DNA of 64,000 nt from Actinospineispora eucalypti (GCA_014208095.1 JACHMT010000001.1:248001-312000), one strand, 5' to 3'; numbered from the stretch's first letter, positions 51,785 through 61,457 are shown. Made by a program: numbers and translations. The notes: generated by a model not told the origin, from the letters alone.

Positions 51785-53605
51785 ATGGGTCACTACAGGC
51801 CTAATGTCCGCGACCTGGAGTTCAACCTCTTCGAGGTGTTCCGGGTGCAAGACAACGTCCCGACGTCCGAGGAGACCCCGGACGAGGAGACGATGCGCGG
51901 AATCCTGCACGAGCTGTCCGCGCTGTGCGCCGGCCCGCTGGCCGACTCGTTCGCCGAGGCCGACCGCACCCCGCCGGTGTTCGATCCGGCGACCCACTCG
52001 GTGGCCCTGCCGGAGACCGTGAAGAAGGCCTACAGGGCGCTCTGGGACGGCGACTGGTGGCGCCTGTCGGTGCCCGCCGAGCTCGGCGGCTACGGCATCC
52101 CGGCCACAGTGCAGTGGGGCGCCGCCGAGATGGTGCTGGGCGCCAACGCGCCGGTCTTCCTCTACCTGGCCGGCCCCAACTTCGCCTCCGTGGTGCACCG
52201 CAACGGCACCGATGAGCAGAAGCGCTGGGCGCAGCTCATGATCGACCGGGGCTGGGGCGCCACCATGGTGCTCACCGAGCCGGACGCCGGCTCGGACGTC
52301 GGCGCCGGCCGCACCAAGGCCATCCGTCAGGACGACGGCACCTGGCACATCGACGGGGTGAAGCGGTTCATCACCTCGGGCGACCACGACCTGACCGAGA
52401 ACATCATGCACCTGGTGCTGGCCCGCCCCGAGGGCGCCGGACCCGGCACCAAGGGGCTGTCGCTGTTCCTGGTGCCCAAGTTCCACTTCGACGGCGAGAC
52501 CGGCGAGCCGGGCGAGCGCAACGGCGCCTTCGTGACCAACGTCGAGCACAAGATGGGCCTGAAGGCGTCGGCCACCTGTGAGGTCAGCTTCGGCCAGCAC
52601 GGGGTGCCAGCGGTCGGCTGGCTGCTGGGCGAGGTGCACGACGGCATCGCGCAGATGTTCGAGGTCATCGAGCACGCCCGGATGCTGGTCGGCACCAAGG
52701 CCATCGGCACGCTGTCCACCGGCTACCTGAATGCGCTGGAGTACGCCAAGGAGCGGGTGCAGGGCGCCGACCTGCCCCGGATGATGGACAAGACCGCGGC
52801 CCGGGTGACCATCACGCACCACCCGGACGTCCGGCGCATCCTGATGCTGCAGAAGGCGTACGCCGAGGGCCTGCGCGCGGTCTACCTGTACACCTCCACC
52901 TTCCAGGACCAGATCCGGGCGGGCGGTGAAGGCGCGGAGTTCGCCTCGCGGGTGAACGACCTGCTGCTGCCGATCGTCAAGGGCGTCGGCTCGGAGCGGG
53001 CCTACGAGATGCTCACGCTGTCCCTGCAGACCCTCGGCGGGTCCGGCTACCTGCAGGACTACCCGATCGAGCAGTACATCCGGGACGCCAAGATCGACAG
53101 CCTGTACGAGGGCACCACGGCCATCCAGTCCCTGGACTTCTTCTTCCGGAAGATCGTCAAGGACCAGGGCGGGGCGGTCGGCTTCGTGGCCGGCGAGATC
53201 CAGAAGTTCCTGGACTCGGAGTCCGGCAACGGCCGCCTCAAGCAGGAGCGGGAGCTGCTGCGCACCGCGCTGGAGGACACCCAGGCGATGCTCGGCTCGC
53301 TGATCGAGTACCTCACCGGAGCGGCCAGCGAGGCCACCGAGGTGTACAAGGTCGGCCAGCACAGCGTCCGGCTGCTGATGAGCGTGGGCGACCTGCTGAT
53401 CGGCTGGCTGCTGCTGCGCCAGGCCGAGGTGGCCCAGACGGCGCTGGACGCCGGCGCGAGCGCGAAGGACGTGCCGTTCTACCAGGGCAAGATCGGGGTC
53501 GCCCGGTTCTTCGCCAGCACGGTGCTGCCCGAGCTGACCGCCCGCCGCGCCATCGTGGCCAACGCCGACAACGCCCTCATGGAGCTGGACGAAGCCGCGT
53601 TCTGA
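51785..53605 (+). CDS. fadE5: acyl-CoA dehydrogenase FadE5-type
   Basis: The 606-aa enzyme matches mycobacterial FadE5 from its first residues ([18 protein letters not shown]) and in length; FadE5 oxidises acyl-CoAs of many chain lengths. ACAD motifs: [28 protein letters not shown], and a catalytic region EYLYEGTT-like, here [14 protein letters not shown], with Glu and Gly-Thr contacts. An extended C-terminal helical domain of ~130 residues is typical. ATG 51785. The region upstream has repressor-type dyads. Confidence 0.93.
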   Translation: MGHYRPNVRDLEFNLFEVFRVQDNVPTSEETPDEETMRGILHELSALCAGPLADSFAEADRTPPVFDPATHSVALPETVKKAYRALWDGDWWRLSVPAELGGYGIPATVQWGAAEMVLGANAPVFLYLAGPNFASVVHRNGTDEQKRWAQLMIDRGWGATMVLTEPDAGSDVGAGRTKAIRQDDGTWHIDGVKRFITSGDHDLTENIMHLVLARPEGAGPGTKGLSLFLVPKFHFDGETGEPGERNGAFVTNVEHKMGLKASATCEVSFGQHGVPAVGWLLGEVHDGIAQMFEVIEHARMLVGTKAIGTLSTGYLNALEYAKERVQGADLPRMMDKTAARVTITHHPDVRRILMLQKAYAEGLRAVYLYTSTFQDQIRAGGEGAEFASRVNDLLLPIVKGVGSERAYEMLTLSLQTLGGSGYLQDYPIEQYIRDAKIDSLYEGTTAIQSLDFFFRKIVKDQGGAVGFVAGEIQKFLDSESGNGRLKQERELLRTALEDTQAMLGSLIEYLTGAASEATEVYKVGQHSVRLLMSVGDLLIGWLLLRQAEVAQTALDAGASAKDVPFYQGKIGVARFFASTVLPELTARRAIVANADNALMELDEAAF

Positions 53606-53610
53606 TCCCG

Positions 53611-53656
53611 CGCGAGGGACGCCGCACAACCGCGGGGTGTGCGGCGTCCTCTCGCG
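53611..53656. terminator. fadE5 terminator hairpin
   Basis: An 18-bp stem of CGCGAGGGACGCCGCACA against its complement with one bulged base starts six bases after the fadE5 stop. Confidence 0.85.
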
Positions 53657-53676
53657 ACAGGTGCTCAGCCGCCGCC

Positions 53677-53731
53677 GAGATGGACGTGAAGGCCGTTCAG
53701 CTCTTGCTATAACATCCCTCTCGTCCATTTC
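53677..53731 (+). repeat. 55-bp flanking element, left copy
   Basis: It starts GAGATGGAC and ends GTCCATTTC (inverted, one mismatch) and holds CTTGCTATAACA. 38 of its 55 bases match the right copy at 54653. Read in frame it encodes EMD..AV..LL-stop, like the 3' end of the DUF559 gene. Confidence 0.7.
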
Positions 53732-53776
53732 GTCGAAACGGCCTCGCGCGGGTGCCGGATCGGTCAGGCTGGGCGC

Positions 53777-54688
53777 GTGCTGGATGGGCCGTTCCGGGGC
53801 AGCGAGGCGATCAGGCGCGGGGCGCTCACCCGGGCACGGCTGCGCGGGCGCCGGTTTCGGCGGGTGTTCCCCGACGTATACGTGCCCACCGACTGGCCGG
53901 ATGACCTGCGCACTCGTTCACTGGCCGGGTATTTGCTGGTGCGCGGGCAGGGTGGTGTGTTGGCGGGCTACTCGGCGGCCCTGTTGTGCGGCGTCGACTG
54001 CGCGCCGCGTGGCGCGCCGGCCGAGGTGTTGATCACCGGCGATGCGCGGGCGCACCCCGGGCTTCGGGTATCTCGCGGCCGAGTGGATGACCTGGACCTT
54101 GCGGTTGTCCACAGTTGTCGCATGACTCGACCGGTGCGCACCGCCTGGGACCTGGCCCGCCGGCTGCCGCTGCTGGAAGCGGTCGTCGCCGTGGACGGGC
54201 TGGCTCGGCAGGGCCGCTTCGACCCCGCCGAGTTGCTTGCGCGCCGACGGGACGGGCCGGGCGCGCGCGGCTGCCGCCGGCTGGACGCGGTGGTCGACCT
54301 GGCCGACCCGCGCGCCGAGTCGCCGCCGGAGACCCGGCTGCGGGTGCTGGTTGTGCGGGCCGGCCTGCCGAAGCCCGAGGTGCAGTACGAGGTCCGGGAC
54401 GAGTACGGCTTCACCCTGGCCCGGGCCGACCTGGCCTACCCGGATGCGCGGCTGGCGATCGAGTACGACGGCGCCGTCCATTTCGACCGGCTTCACAACC
54501 AGCGTGACCAGGACCGCGATGCGCGGTTGGCCAGCCACGGCTGGTTAACCCTCTGGGTGCGAGCCGACGGACTCGGCAAAGGCGCACTCAACACGGTGGC
54601 CCGGATCGCCCGCACCCTCGCGATCCGCCTGGCGGCCCGCTACGCCGGCATCGAGATGGACAGGGAGGCTGTTTTCGCTCTGCTATAA
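53777..54688 (+). CDS. DUF559/AbiEi-type endonuclease-domain protein
   Basis: The 303-aa protein has an AbiEi-like winged N-terminal half (GALTRARLRGRRFRRVFPDVYVP, split as GALTRARLRG and FRRVFPDVYVP) and a C-terminal Vsr/DUF559 nuclease-like domain: YPDARLAIEYDGAVHFD supplies the typical E-Y-D-G acidic motif, followed by DARLASHGWLTLWV. Such proteins are common and numerous in actinobacteria; substrates are unknown. GTG 53777. 55-bp repeats lie on both sides, and the right one contains the gene's own last codons. Confidence 0.8.
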   Translation: MLDGPFRGSEAIRRGALTRARLRGRRFRRVFPDVYVPTDWPDDLRTRSLAGYLLVRGQGGVLAGYSAALLCGVDCAPRGAPAEVLITGDARAHPGLRVSRGRVDDLDLAVVHSCRMTRPVRTAWDLARRLPLLEAVVAVDGLARQGRFDPAELLARRRDGPGARGCRRLDAVVDLADPRAESPPETRLRVLVVRAGLPKPEVQYEVRDEYGFTLARADLAYPDARLAIEYDGAVHFDRLHNQRDQDRDARLASHGWLTLWVRADGLGKGALNTVARIARTLAIRLAARYAGIEMDREAVFALL

Positions 54689-54707
54689 TAACCCTGGTGT
54701 CCATCTC
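54653..54707 (+). repeat. 55-bp flanking element, right copy
   Basis: It begins GAGATGGAC and ends GTCCATCTC (perfect 9-bp inverted ends), includes the last 12 codons of the DUF559 gene and a TATAAT box over the stop codon. Confidence 0.7.
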
Positions 54708-54733
54708 GCCGGGTTGGGCGGGTCTCGGCCGGG

Positions 54734-55600
54734 TCAGCCGGCGCCGACCATGAGGAGGGCGGGGATGGCCAGGACCAGGCCGACCCGTTGCAGGGGGGCG
54801 ATCTTCTCGCCGTCCAGCCAGCGGGCCAGCAGCACGGTGGACGCCGGGTACATGCCCATCAGCGCGCCCATCACGGCCAGTTGGCCCTGCTGCACGGCGA
54901 GCAGGTAGAGCGCGTTCGCGGCGGCGTCCAGTGCGCCGCAGGCGGCGGCCAGGCGCCAGGCGCCGGCGTTGGGCCGCAGCGCACCGACGGTCAGCCCCCC
55001 GCCGCGCAGGGCGGCCAGCAGTACCAGGACGGCCAGCACCGTGCCGGTCATCCGGGCCACGGTGACCGGCCACAGGCCGCCCTCGGCCGGCGCCTGGGCG
55101 ACCAGCGTGTAGAAGCCGCCGAAGCACACCCCGGACACCAGTGCCAGGGTGATCCCGGCCAGCGCGCCGCGCGTCGACCGCTCCGAAACGGGCTCCGGGG
55201 CGGTCATGCCGACCACCACGCCGGCCACCACGGCCAGCGCGATGCCCGCCCACGCCGTCGCCGAGGGGCGCTCCCCGAGCAGCGTGCCGACCAGCACGGG
55301 CAGCACCGACGAGGTCAGCGCGACCAGCGGCGCGACCACGTTCATCGGGCCGGCGGCCAGCGCGCGGTACAGCAGGGGGATGCCGGCGCCGCCGGCGGCG
55401 CCGGCCAGTGCGCCCCACAACAACGCCGCCGGTACGAGCGCCGAGGGCAGCGCGAACAGCACGGTCAGCAGTAGGATGAGGCCCGCTACCTGCGCCAACA
55501 CGGCGACGACCACGGACGGCACCCGGCGCGCGGCGGATCCGCCGAGGAAATCCGCCACCCCGAAGGTCATCGCGGCCACCCCGGCCAGCACAATCGGCAA
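54734..55600 (-). CDS. EamA/DMT-family transporter
   Basis: The 288-aa protein has ten predicted membrane segments in two EamA halves (for example FGVADFLGGSAARR, IPLLYRALAAGPMNVVAPLVA and, in the second, YLLAVQQGQLAVMGALMGM). Such proteins export metabolites or amino acids. TTG at 55600 with GAGGGG upstream is used, though TTG 55615 or GTG 55591 could start it. It is divergent from an XRE-cupin regulator, its likely controller. Confidence 0.87.
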   Translation of the reverse strand: MPIVLAGVAAMTFGVADFLGGSAARRVPSVVVAVLAQVAGLILLLTVLFALPSALVPAALLWGALAGAAGGAGIPLLYRALAAGPMNVVAPLVALTSSVLPVLVGTLLGERPSATAWAGIALAVVAGVVVGMTAPEPVSERSTRGALAGITLALVSGVCFGGFYTLVAQAPAEGGLWPVTVARMTGTVLAVLVLLAALRGGGLTVGALRPNAGAWRLAAACGALDAAANALYLLAVQQGQLAVMGALMGMYPASTVLLARWLDGEKIAPLQRVGLVLAIPALLMVGAG

Positions 55601-55669
55601 CTCGAAACCCCTCAATCAGTACAATGAAGTGAAATAACCAGTTCATCATACCGACCGAGGCGAGCGAGT

Positions 55670-56290
55670 TTGACCGATCGCGATGTGAGCCCGGCCCCGT
55701 CCGAGGCCGGAGCCGATCACGCCCGGGTGAGCCACGCGGTGGCCACCAACCTGCGCACGCTGCGCGCCGCCCGGAGCTGGTCGCTGGACCGGCTGGCCCA
55801 GCGGTCCGGGGTGAGCAAGGGCGTACTGGTCGCCCTGGAGGCCGAGCGCGGCAACCCGAGCCTCACCACGCTCTGCCGGCTGGCCGACGCGTTCTCCGTG
55901 TCGCTGACCGACCTGGTCGAGGTGCACCGCAAGCCGGAGCTGCGGCACGCCACGCTGGACGAGGCGACCACGCTCTGGCGCGGGCCGAACGGCGGCAGCG
56001 GGAGGCTGATCCTGTCCACCGACCCGCCGGGCGCGGTGGAGCTGTGGTGGTGGCGGCTGGAACCCGGCGAGGCCCGGCACAGCGAGGCGCACGCCTCGGA
56101 CACCCGGGAGGCGCTGTTGGTGATCGCGGGCGAGGTGACCGTGCATACCGACAACCGCACCCTCACCGCATCCGCCGGCGGAGCGCTCACCTGGCCCGGC
56201 GACAAGCCGCACGTCTACCGCAACGACACCGACCAACCCGCCGAGCTGGTCCTGATCGTCACCGTGCCCGAGTCTTCCGCACGCGCCTGA
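55670..56290 (+). CDS. XRE-cupin transcriptional regulator
   Basis: The 206-aa protein has an N-terminal XRE helix-turn-helix (LDRLAQRSGVSKGVLVALEA, RGNPSLTTLCRLADAFSVS) and a C-terminal cupin with LEPGEARHSEAHASDTREAL and DKPHVYRND carrying metal-binding His/Glu. This pair type senses a small molecule or metal. TTG 55670 is the assumed start. Divergent to the EamA gene. Its stop lies in a 50-bp duplicated sequence. Confidence 0.9.
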   Translation: MTDRDVSPAPSEAGADHARVSHAVATNLRTLRAARSWSLDRLAQRSGVSKGVLVALEAERGNPSLTTLCRLADAFSVSLTDLVEVHRKPELRHATLDEATTLWRGPNGGSGRLILSTDPPGAVELWWWRLEPGEARHSEAHASDTREALLVIAGEVTVHTDNRTLTASAGGALTWPGDKPHVYRNDTDQPAELVLIVTVPESSARA

Positions 56291-56370
56291 CTGGACGCGT
56301 GCTCGGCAGCGCGTTCCGCGAGTTTCCCGCACGCGCCTAACTGGGCGCGTGCTCGGCAGCGCGTTCCGCG
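56279..56370 (+). repeat. tandem 50-bp duplication between XRE and CBS genes
   Basis: A segment starting CGCACGCGCCTGACTGG and including GCGTGCTCGGCAGCGCGTTC occurs twice, 50 bases apart, with two mismatches. The first copy overlaps the XRE-cupin stop codon. The gap lies between convergent genes. Confidence 0.85.
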
Positions 56371-56373
56371 CAG

Positions 56374-56808
56374 TCAGGAGCCGGCGGCCAGGTACGAGTG
56401 CAGGTGCGCGCGCTCCTCCTCGAGCTCGCCGATGCGCGCCTTCACCAGGTCACCGATGCTGACGATGCCGATCAGCCGGCCGTCGACCACCACGGGCAGG
56501 TGGCGGATACGGCGCTCGGTCATGGTGCGCATCAGCGTGTCCACCGCGTCCTCGGGCACGCAGGTGACCACGTCGCGGCTCATGATGTCGGAGATCGGTG
56601 TGTTCAGCAGCTGGCCGCCGCGCCCGTAGACGCAGTGCACCACGTCCCGCTCGCTGACGATTCCGACGACGTCGTCGCCCGAGGTCACCACGGCCGCGCC
56701 GATATTGCGCCCGACCAGCACCGCCAGCAGCTCGGACACCGGGACATCCGGGCCGACGGTCACAACCTCGGCACCCTTGTTGCGCAAAACGTCGGAAATC
56801 CGGCTCAT
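56374..56808 (-). CDS. CBS-domain pair protein
   Basis: The 144-aa protein consists of two CBS domains (GRNIGAAVVTSGDDVVGIVS and RRIRHLPVVVDGRLIGIVSI), a Bateman module that binds adenine nucleotides. It resembles mycobacterial Hrp1-like proteins. It has no other domain. ATG 56808; convergent with the XRE-cupin gene. Confidence 0.9.
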   Translation of the reverse strand: MSRISDVLRNKGAEVVTVGPDVPVSELLAVLVGRNIGAAVVTSGDDVVGIVSERDVVHCVYGRGGQLLNTPISDIMSRDVVTCVPEDAVDTLMRTMTERRIRHLPVVVDGRLIGIVSIGDLVKARIGELEEERAHLHSYLAAGS

Positions 56809-56875
56809 CTGCCACCTCGCTCAGTGAGTCGATCCAGTGCCCCTCCGACCCCAGAGTAGGTGACACGAGCCACAG

Positions 56876-58930
56876 TTATCTAGGTGGAGCACCCGCTTGA
56901 TCAGCAGGGCCGCCGCAGACCACCTTGGGTGAGGGTTTGTACCGGACGGTTCGCGTGGTGCTCTTGGACTGCCCGGTGTCCAGGTTGCGCATGGTGCGGG
57001 TGTCAGTGGCGGTGAAGCCCTGGCCGCCGGCGCTGGGCGAGCAGTCCTTGCCCGCCGGCATGGTCAGCGTCGGCGGCGGCACCGGGTTGCTGCGCGGCGA
57101 GGGGGCCGAGGTCACCTCGTACTGCTTGGTGCCCCAGAACTTCACCGTGATGCTGGTCGGCGTCCACACGGTCTGCAGGTAGACGCCGTGCTCCAGGTCG
57201 TTGCGGAACTTGAGGTCGATCGCGCCCTCGTACACCGTGGCCTCGCGGGCCACCGGGTACCGGCTGATGTAGTAGCTGTGCTCCTTGTGCCCGGCGTCGG
57301 TCATGCCGGCGAAGTAGGCCGCGTTGTACAGCGTGGTGGCCAGCTGGGAGACGCCGCCGCCGATGCCCTTGGCCGGGTGGCCGTCCTCGATGATGCCGGC
57401 CGGCACGTAGCCCTGCGGAGCCTCCCGGGGGCCGGTGGCCTCGTTCAGGCTGAACGTCTCACCCGGCTTGATGATCTTGCCGTTGATCGTCTCGGCGGCG
57501 CGGCGGATGTTCACCCCGGAGTCCTGCGCGAAACCACCGGTGCTGAACGTGCTGACCAGGTCCTTGATGCCCAGCTCGCGCAGCTGCTCGGTGGTCAGCT
57601 TGGCCGGCTGCTCGGTGTAGATGGCGGTGACCTGGCGATCGGTGGGCTTGCGCAGGATGTCGGCGAGCCCGGCGAAGGTGGCCGGGTAGTCGATGCCCCG
57701 GCCGTCCTGGGAGGGCTGGACCTGCGGGGCGCCGCCGGCCAGGGCGATCGTGGCGTCCTTGGCCGGCTGCTCGGTGCGGGCCAGCTGCGGGCGCACCGCG
57801 TCGGCCAGCTTGAGCGCGTCGACGTTGGGTTTCAGGCCGCCCGCGCCGTCCGGCGAGAAGCTCAGCGCGCCGGCGATCGCGGCCGGCTGGATGGTCCCGA
57901 CGACCTCCCGCCCGGTGCGGTCCGGGGTGCCCGGGTCGGTCGGGTCCGGCAGGGCCGGGTCCTCGGGGAAGGCCGGGTCGCGCAGGCCCGGGGGCGGGGC
58001 GGCCGGGCCGAGCTGCTCCCGGCCGAGCACCCGGACCGGAGCGGCCACCGCCGGCTTCGCCACCTCCGCGATGGCCCGCTGGATGGCCGCGTCGCTGACC
58101 CGCCCCGGCGGCGCCACCTCGCGCACCGGCAGCTGCACCGCCGCCCCCCTGGACCAGTCGCGCATCACCTGCGCGGCGGCGCCCGGGACGTCCAGCTCGG
58201 CGCCCGGCGTGGGTTGCACGGCGACCGGTTCCAGTCCCTCGAAACGCACCCCGCCGTCCACCGGCGGCTTGCGCACCAGGCCGGCGATGCCGTCCAGCGC
58301 GTCGTCCAGGGCCGTGCCGTCCGCACTGGTCAGCACCTCGTGGTCGGTGCCGCCGAAGAACGAGGAGAGCCGGGTGAACGGGTTCAGCGGCTGGTCGCCC
58401 ACCGCCGCCACCGTGCCCGGCCAGTTCGCGGTGAGGCCGGCGGTCTTCGGGGAGAGCGTGGTGCGCACCACGCCGGCCTGGATCGGCACGTCCTTGCGCA
58501 GCGCCGGCTCCAACCGGGCGCGCAGGGTCCGCTCGGCGGCCGTGCGGTCCAGGCCGCCGATGTCCACGCCGGCAACCGTGACGCCCCGGGGCACGTCGCC
58601 GCTGGTGGCGAGCAGGTCGACCAGGTAGAGCAGGCCGAGGGCGGCGACCGCCGCGGCCGGCCAGATCCACCGGGGGCGGGGTTTACCGGGCGCGCGGCGC
58701 TTCCCCGGGCCGGGCAGGTTGGGCCGATCCACCGGCTGGGTGGCGCCGGCACCGGCCTGGGGGCCGCCGTTCTGGACGGCACCGGCCTGGGCGCCGATCT
58801 GCTCCGGGCTGGGCAGCGAGTGCTTCTTGGAACCGGGGAGGCTGGGCGGATCGTTCGCCGGACTCCGGTGCCGCCCGACGGGACGGATCACCTCGGTCGC
58901 CTGGTTGTCCCACTCGGACGGATCCGGCAC
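56876..58930 (-). CDS. VanW-family cell-wall protein
   Basis: The 684-aa protein has a Pro-rich cytoplasmic N terminus, one membrane segment near 90-112 (WPAAAVAALGLLYLVDLLA), two putative PG_binding_4 domains and a VanW domain near 465-610 with AETINGKIIKPGETFSLNEA and GIGGGVSQLATTLYNAAYFA. VanW was first seen in vancomycin-resistance clusters; its biochemical role is unknown, probably in peptidoglycan. GTG 58930 follows GGAGG. Confidence 0.88.
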   Translation of the reverse strand: MPDPSEWDNQATEVIRPVGRHRSPANDPPSLPGSKKHSLPSPEQIGAQAGAVQNGGPQAGAGATQPVDRPNLPGPGKRRAPGKPRPRWIWPAAAVAALGLLYLVDLLATSGDVPRGVTVAGVDIGGLDRTAAERTLRARLEPALRKDVPIQAGVVRTTLSPKTAGLTANWPGTVAAVGDQPLNPFTRLSSFFGGTDHEVLTSADGTALDDALDGIAGLVRKPPVDGGVRFEGLEPVAVQPTPGAELDVPGAAAQVMRDWSRGAAVQLPVREVAPPGRVSDAAIQRAIAEVAKPAVAAPVRVLGREQLGPAAPPPGLRDPAFPEDPALPDPTDPGTPDRTGREVVGTIQPAAIAGALSFSPDGAGGLKPNVDALKLADAVRPQLARTEQPAKDATIALAGGAPQVQPSQDGRGIDYPATFAGLADILRKPTDRQVTAIYTEQPAKLTTEQLRELGIKDLVSTFSTGGFAQDSGVNIRRAAETINGKIIKPGETFSLNEATGPREAPQGYVPAGIIEDGHPAKGIGGGVSQLATTLYNAAYFAGMTDAGHKEHSYYISRYPVAREATVYEGAIDLKFRNDLEHGVYLQTVWTPTSITVKFWGTKQYEVTSAPSPRSNPVPPPTLTMPAGKDCSPSAGGQGFTATDTRTMRNLDTGQSKSTTRTVRYKPSPKVVCGGPADQAGAPPR

Positions 58931-58957
58931 TCGTTCGTCCCTCCCGCTGTGCTGCGC

Positions 58958-59287
58958 CTACAGGTAGAGCCCCGTGCCGTCCTCGCTCGGCTCGGCGGCC
59001 ACCGCGTGCAGGTCGCGCTCCCGCATCACCAGGTACGCCCGTCCCTGCACTTCCACCTCAAACTGATCGTCGGGGCTGAACAGCACCTTGTTACCGACCT
59101 TGACCTGCCGGACGTGGTTGCCCACCCCGTACACCTCGCCCCAGACCAGGCGTTTTGCCATCTGCGCCGTGGCGGGAATGACGATGCCCGCGCTGCTGCG
59201 GCGTTCCCCCGCGCCCGGCTTGACCTGCACCATCACGCGGTCGTGCAGCATCTGGATCTCGAGTTTCGGGTCAGTTCCGTCCGACAC
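58958..59287 (-). CDS. GroES-like (Cpn10) protein
   Basis: The 109-aa product has Cpn10 signatures: MLHDRVMVQVKPGAGERR, SAGIVIPATAQ, VWGEVYGVG and VKVGNKVLFSPDD. The tail after 95 is longer than usual. It lacks a groEL neighbour, so it is either a second GroES or a diverged protein. GTG 59287. It lies 27 bases upstream of the VanW gene in the same direction. Confidence 0.85.
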   Translation of the reverse strand: MSDGTDPKLEIQMLHDRVMVQVKPGAGERRSSAGIVIPATAQMAKRLVWGEVYGVGNHVRQVKVGNKVLFSPDDQFEVEVQGRAYLVMRERDLHAVAAEPSEDGTGLYL

Positions 59288-59340
59288 CGTGTTGATGCTA
59301 CGGACCTGCGGGTTTGCCGGGCGAGGAGGGGGAAAGAGAG

Positions 59341-59388
59341 AGCCCCGCGGGAGCCGTCAGGTCGGGGGTCCGACAGCGCCGCGGGGCT
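59341..59388. terminator. hairpin between ATPase and GroES-like genes
   Basis: AGCCCCGCGG and its complement (10 bp) enclose a 28-base loop, downstream of the minus-strand ATPase gene. Confidence 0.5.
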
Positions 59389-59514
59389 ATCCATGTATTC
59401 GTCGGTGCTCCGAGCGGTGTTACAACGCTTGAGCATCTTTCCCGGGTTCACTCGTACGAGTTACCCAAGAAAACCGTTCGGCGGTGTAAAAGCCCAGGTC
59501 ATCGCCTGTTTGGA

Positions 59515-60711
59515 CTAGTCTTGGGTCAGCAGGTAACGGCCGAAGTGCGGGACCGTGAACGCGATGTGCCCGCGCTGGGCGGAGAAGACCAGGCCCTTCT
59601 TCATCAGGCTGTCCCGGGCCGGGGAGAGCGAGGACGGCTTGCGCGCCAGGTGCTCGGCCACCGTCGCGGTGCCCACCGGCTCGTCCCGCCCGCCGGCCAG
59701 CTCGGCCATCGCGCGCAGGTACTCCCGCTCGCCCGGGGTGGCCCGCTCGTAACGCGAGCCGAAGAAGCCGACCGCCAGCTCGGCGTCCGCCTCCGGCGCG
59801 GCGTGCCGGACGTCCTCCGCCGTGATGGGGCTGGTCGGCGCGGCGTCCCAGGCCGCCTTGCCGTACGCCTGCACGAAATAGGGGTAACCGCCGGAGCGGC
59901 GGTACAGCTCGTCCAGGGCGTCGGTGTCGAACTTGGCGTCCTCGTCGGCGGCCGGCACGGTGAGCGCCCGGTCCGCCTCGTCCCGGTTCAGCCGGTCGAT
60001 GCGCAGGTAGCGGAACAGCCGCTCGGAGTACGACTTGGACGCGGACAGCACCGACGGCAGGTGCGGCAGCCCGGCGCCGACCACGACCAGCGGGGCGCGC
60101 GACTGGGACAGCTCGTGGCAGGCGGCGCACAGGGCGGACACGTCGTCCGGCTGGATGTCCTGCATCTCGTCGATCAGCACCGCGACGCCCGCGCCCACGT
60201 CCTTGGCCAGCTCGGCGACCTCGGCGAACAGCTCCACCAGGTCGATCTCCATGTCCCCGGAGTCGGCCCGGCCGGTGACCGTCGGCGCGTCGATGCCCGG
60301 CTGCCAGCGGTCCCGCAGCTTGGAGTCACTCGGCGCGGCCCGCAGCGCGAACGCCTTCAGCACGCCCAGCACGTGCTCCACCCGGTCCGGCGCACGATGC
60401 CTCACCGCGAGGTCGCGTACCGCCCGGTGCAGCGCGGCCGACAGCGGCCGGCGCAGCCCGGCGTCCGGCCGGGCCTCCACCTTGCCGGCGCCCCAACCGT
60501 GCCGCAGCGCCATCGAGCGCAGCTCGCCGAGCAGCACCGTCTTGCCGACCCCGCGCAGCCCGGTGAGCACCAGCGACCGCTCCGGCCGTCCCCTCGACAC
60601 GCGCTCCAGCACGACGTCGAACGCGTCCAGCTCGCGGTCCCGGCCGGCCAGTTCGGGCGGCCGCTGGCCGGCGCCGGGCGCGAACGGGTTCCGTACCGGG
60701 TCCATAGCCAT
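59515..60711 (-). CDS. AAA-type ATPase
   Basis: The 398-aa protein shows Walker A LTGLRGVGKTVLL (near 50), Walker B VAVLIDEMQDIQ, sensor-like VVVGAGLPHLP and a C-terminal winged-helix-like region, similar to the Orc1/Cdc6-like or STAND-type ATPases. No partner is identified. ATG 60711 or 60705. Confidence 0.85.
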   Translation of the reverse strand: MAMDPVRNPFAPGAGQRPPELAGRDRELDAFDVVLERVSRGRPERSLVLTGLRGVGKTVLLGELRSMALRHGWGAGKVEARPDAGLRRPLSAALHRAVRDLAVRHRAPDRVEHVLGVLKAFALRAAPSDSKLRDRWQPGIDAPTVTGRADSGDMEIDLVELFAEVAELAKDVGAGVAVLIDEMQDIQPDDVSALCAACHELSQSRAPLVVVGAGLPHLPSVLSASKSYSERLFRYLRIDRLNRDEADRALTVPAADEDAKFDTDALDELYRRSGGYPYFVQAYGKAAWDAAPTSPITAEDVRHAAPEADAELAVGFFGSRYERATPGEREYLRAMAELAGGRDEPVGTATVAEHLARKPSSLSPARDSLMKKGLVFSAQRGHIAFTVPHFGRYLLTQD

Positions 60712-60776
60712 CGGACTGTATCCGGCCGTATAGGCGTGGCCGTAGATTTCGCTAGTTTCCGGTATGCGTGTCGCGC

Positions 60777-61457
60777 TTACCCGGTGAACGTGGCGCCGTC
60801 GAACCGGTCGGTCACGGTGAACTCCTCGACCGGGGCGCGCTTCAGCTTCGTGATCACCTTCTGGGGGTGGCCGAGGGCGAGCAGGCCGGCCAGCGCGAAA
60901 CCCTCCGGGATGTCGAGCAGCTCGCGCACCTCGGGCTCACGCCGGGCCAGTACCGAGGTCAGCACGCCGCCGAGCCCCTCGTTGCGCGCGGCCAGCAGCA
61001 GGTTGTGGCCGAACGGATAAATCGACCCGCCGCCGATGAAACTCTGCCGGTCCAGGCCGTTGTCCACGCAGGCCAGCGTGCCGAGCTCGACCACGAGCAG
61101 GAGCAGCGCCGGGACGTGCTCCAGGTTGTCGCCGAACTCGTTGGGGGCCGGGGTGGCGCGCGCCTCCTCCAGGTCCACCGCCGGGCCGGGCCAGCGGCCG
61201 TGCTCGCGCGGCGCGAACGGCACCAGGCCGGCCCGCACGTGCGCCGTGTACTCCCGCCAGGACAGCTGGTAGAGCTCGCGGATCCGGCGCCGGATCTCCG
61301 GGTCCTTGAGGACGATCACTCGCCAGCCCTGGCGGTTGCCGCCGCTGGGCGCGAACCGGGCGTTGTCCAGCATCCGGTAAAGCGTCGCGTCGTCGATCGG
61401 TTGGTCGGTGAACGCCCGGGTGGCGGGCGTGGTGCGCATCGCGTCGTAAAGCTCCAC
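60777..61457 (-). CDS. nitroreductase-family protein
   Basis: The 226-aa FMN-dependent protein has TTPATRAFTDQPIDDATL, the FMN-binding RFAPSGGNRQGWRVIV and GLGGVLTSVLARR. Reactions of the family include reduction of nitro groups and quinones. GTG 61457. Divergent from a DUF4262 gene with a LexA-type box. Confidence 0.9.
   Translation of the reverse strand: MELYDAMRTTPATRAFTDQPIDDATLYRMLDNARFAPSGGNRQGWRVIVLKDPEIRRRIRELYQLSWREYTAHVRAGLVPFAPREHGRWPGPAVDLEEARATPAPNEFGDNLEHVPALLLLVVELGTLACVDNGLDRQSFIGGGSIYPFGHNLLLAARNEGLGGVLTSVLARREPEVRELLDIPEGFALAGLLALGHPQKVITKLKRAPVEEFTVTDRFDGATFTG

Noticed and set aside
53677..54707. Insertion sequence or integrative element around DUF559
   Set aside because: No transposase, integrase or target-site duplication is visible; the flanks are only partly alike and one is coding.
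59233..59451. 72-aa minus-strand frame upstream of the GroES-like gene
   Set aside because: It overlaps the GroES-like gene in another frame and crosses a terminator hairpin; no similarity.
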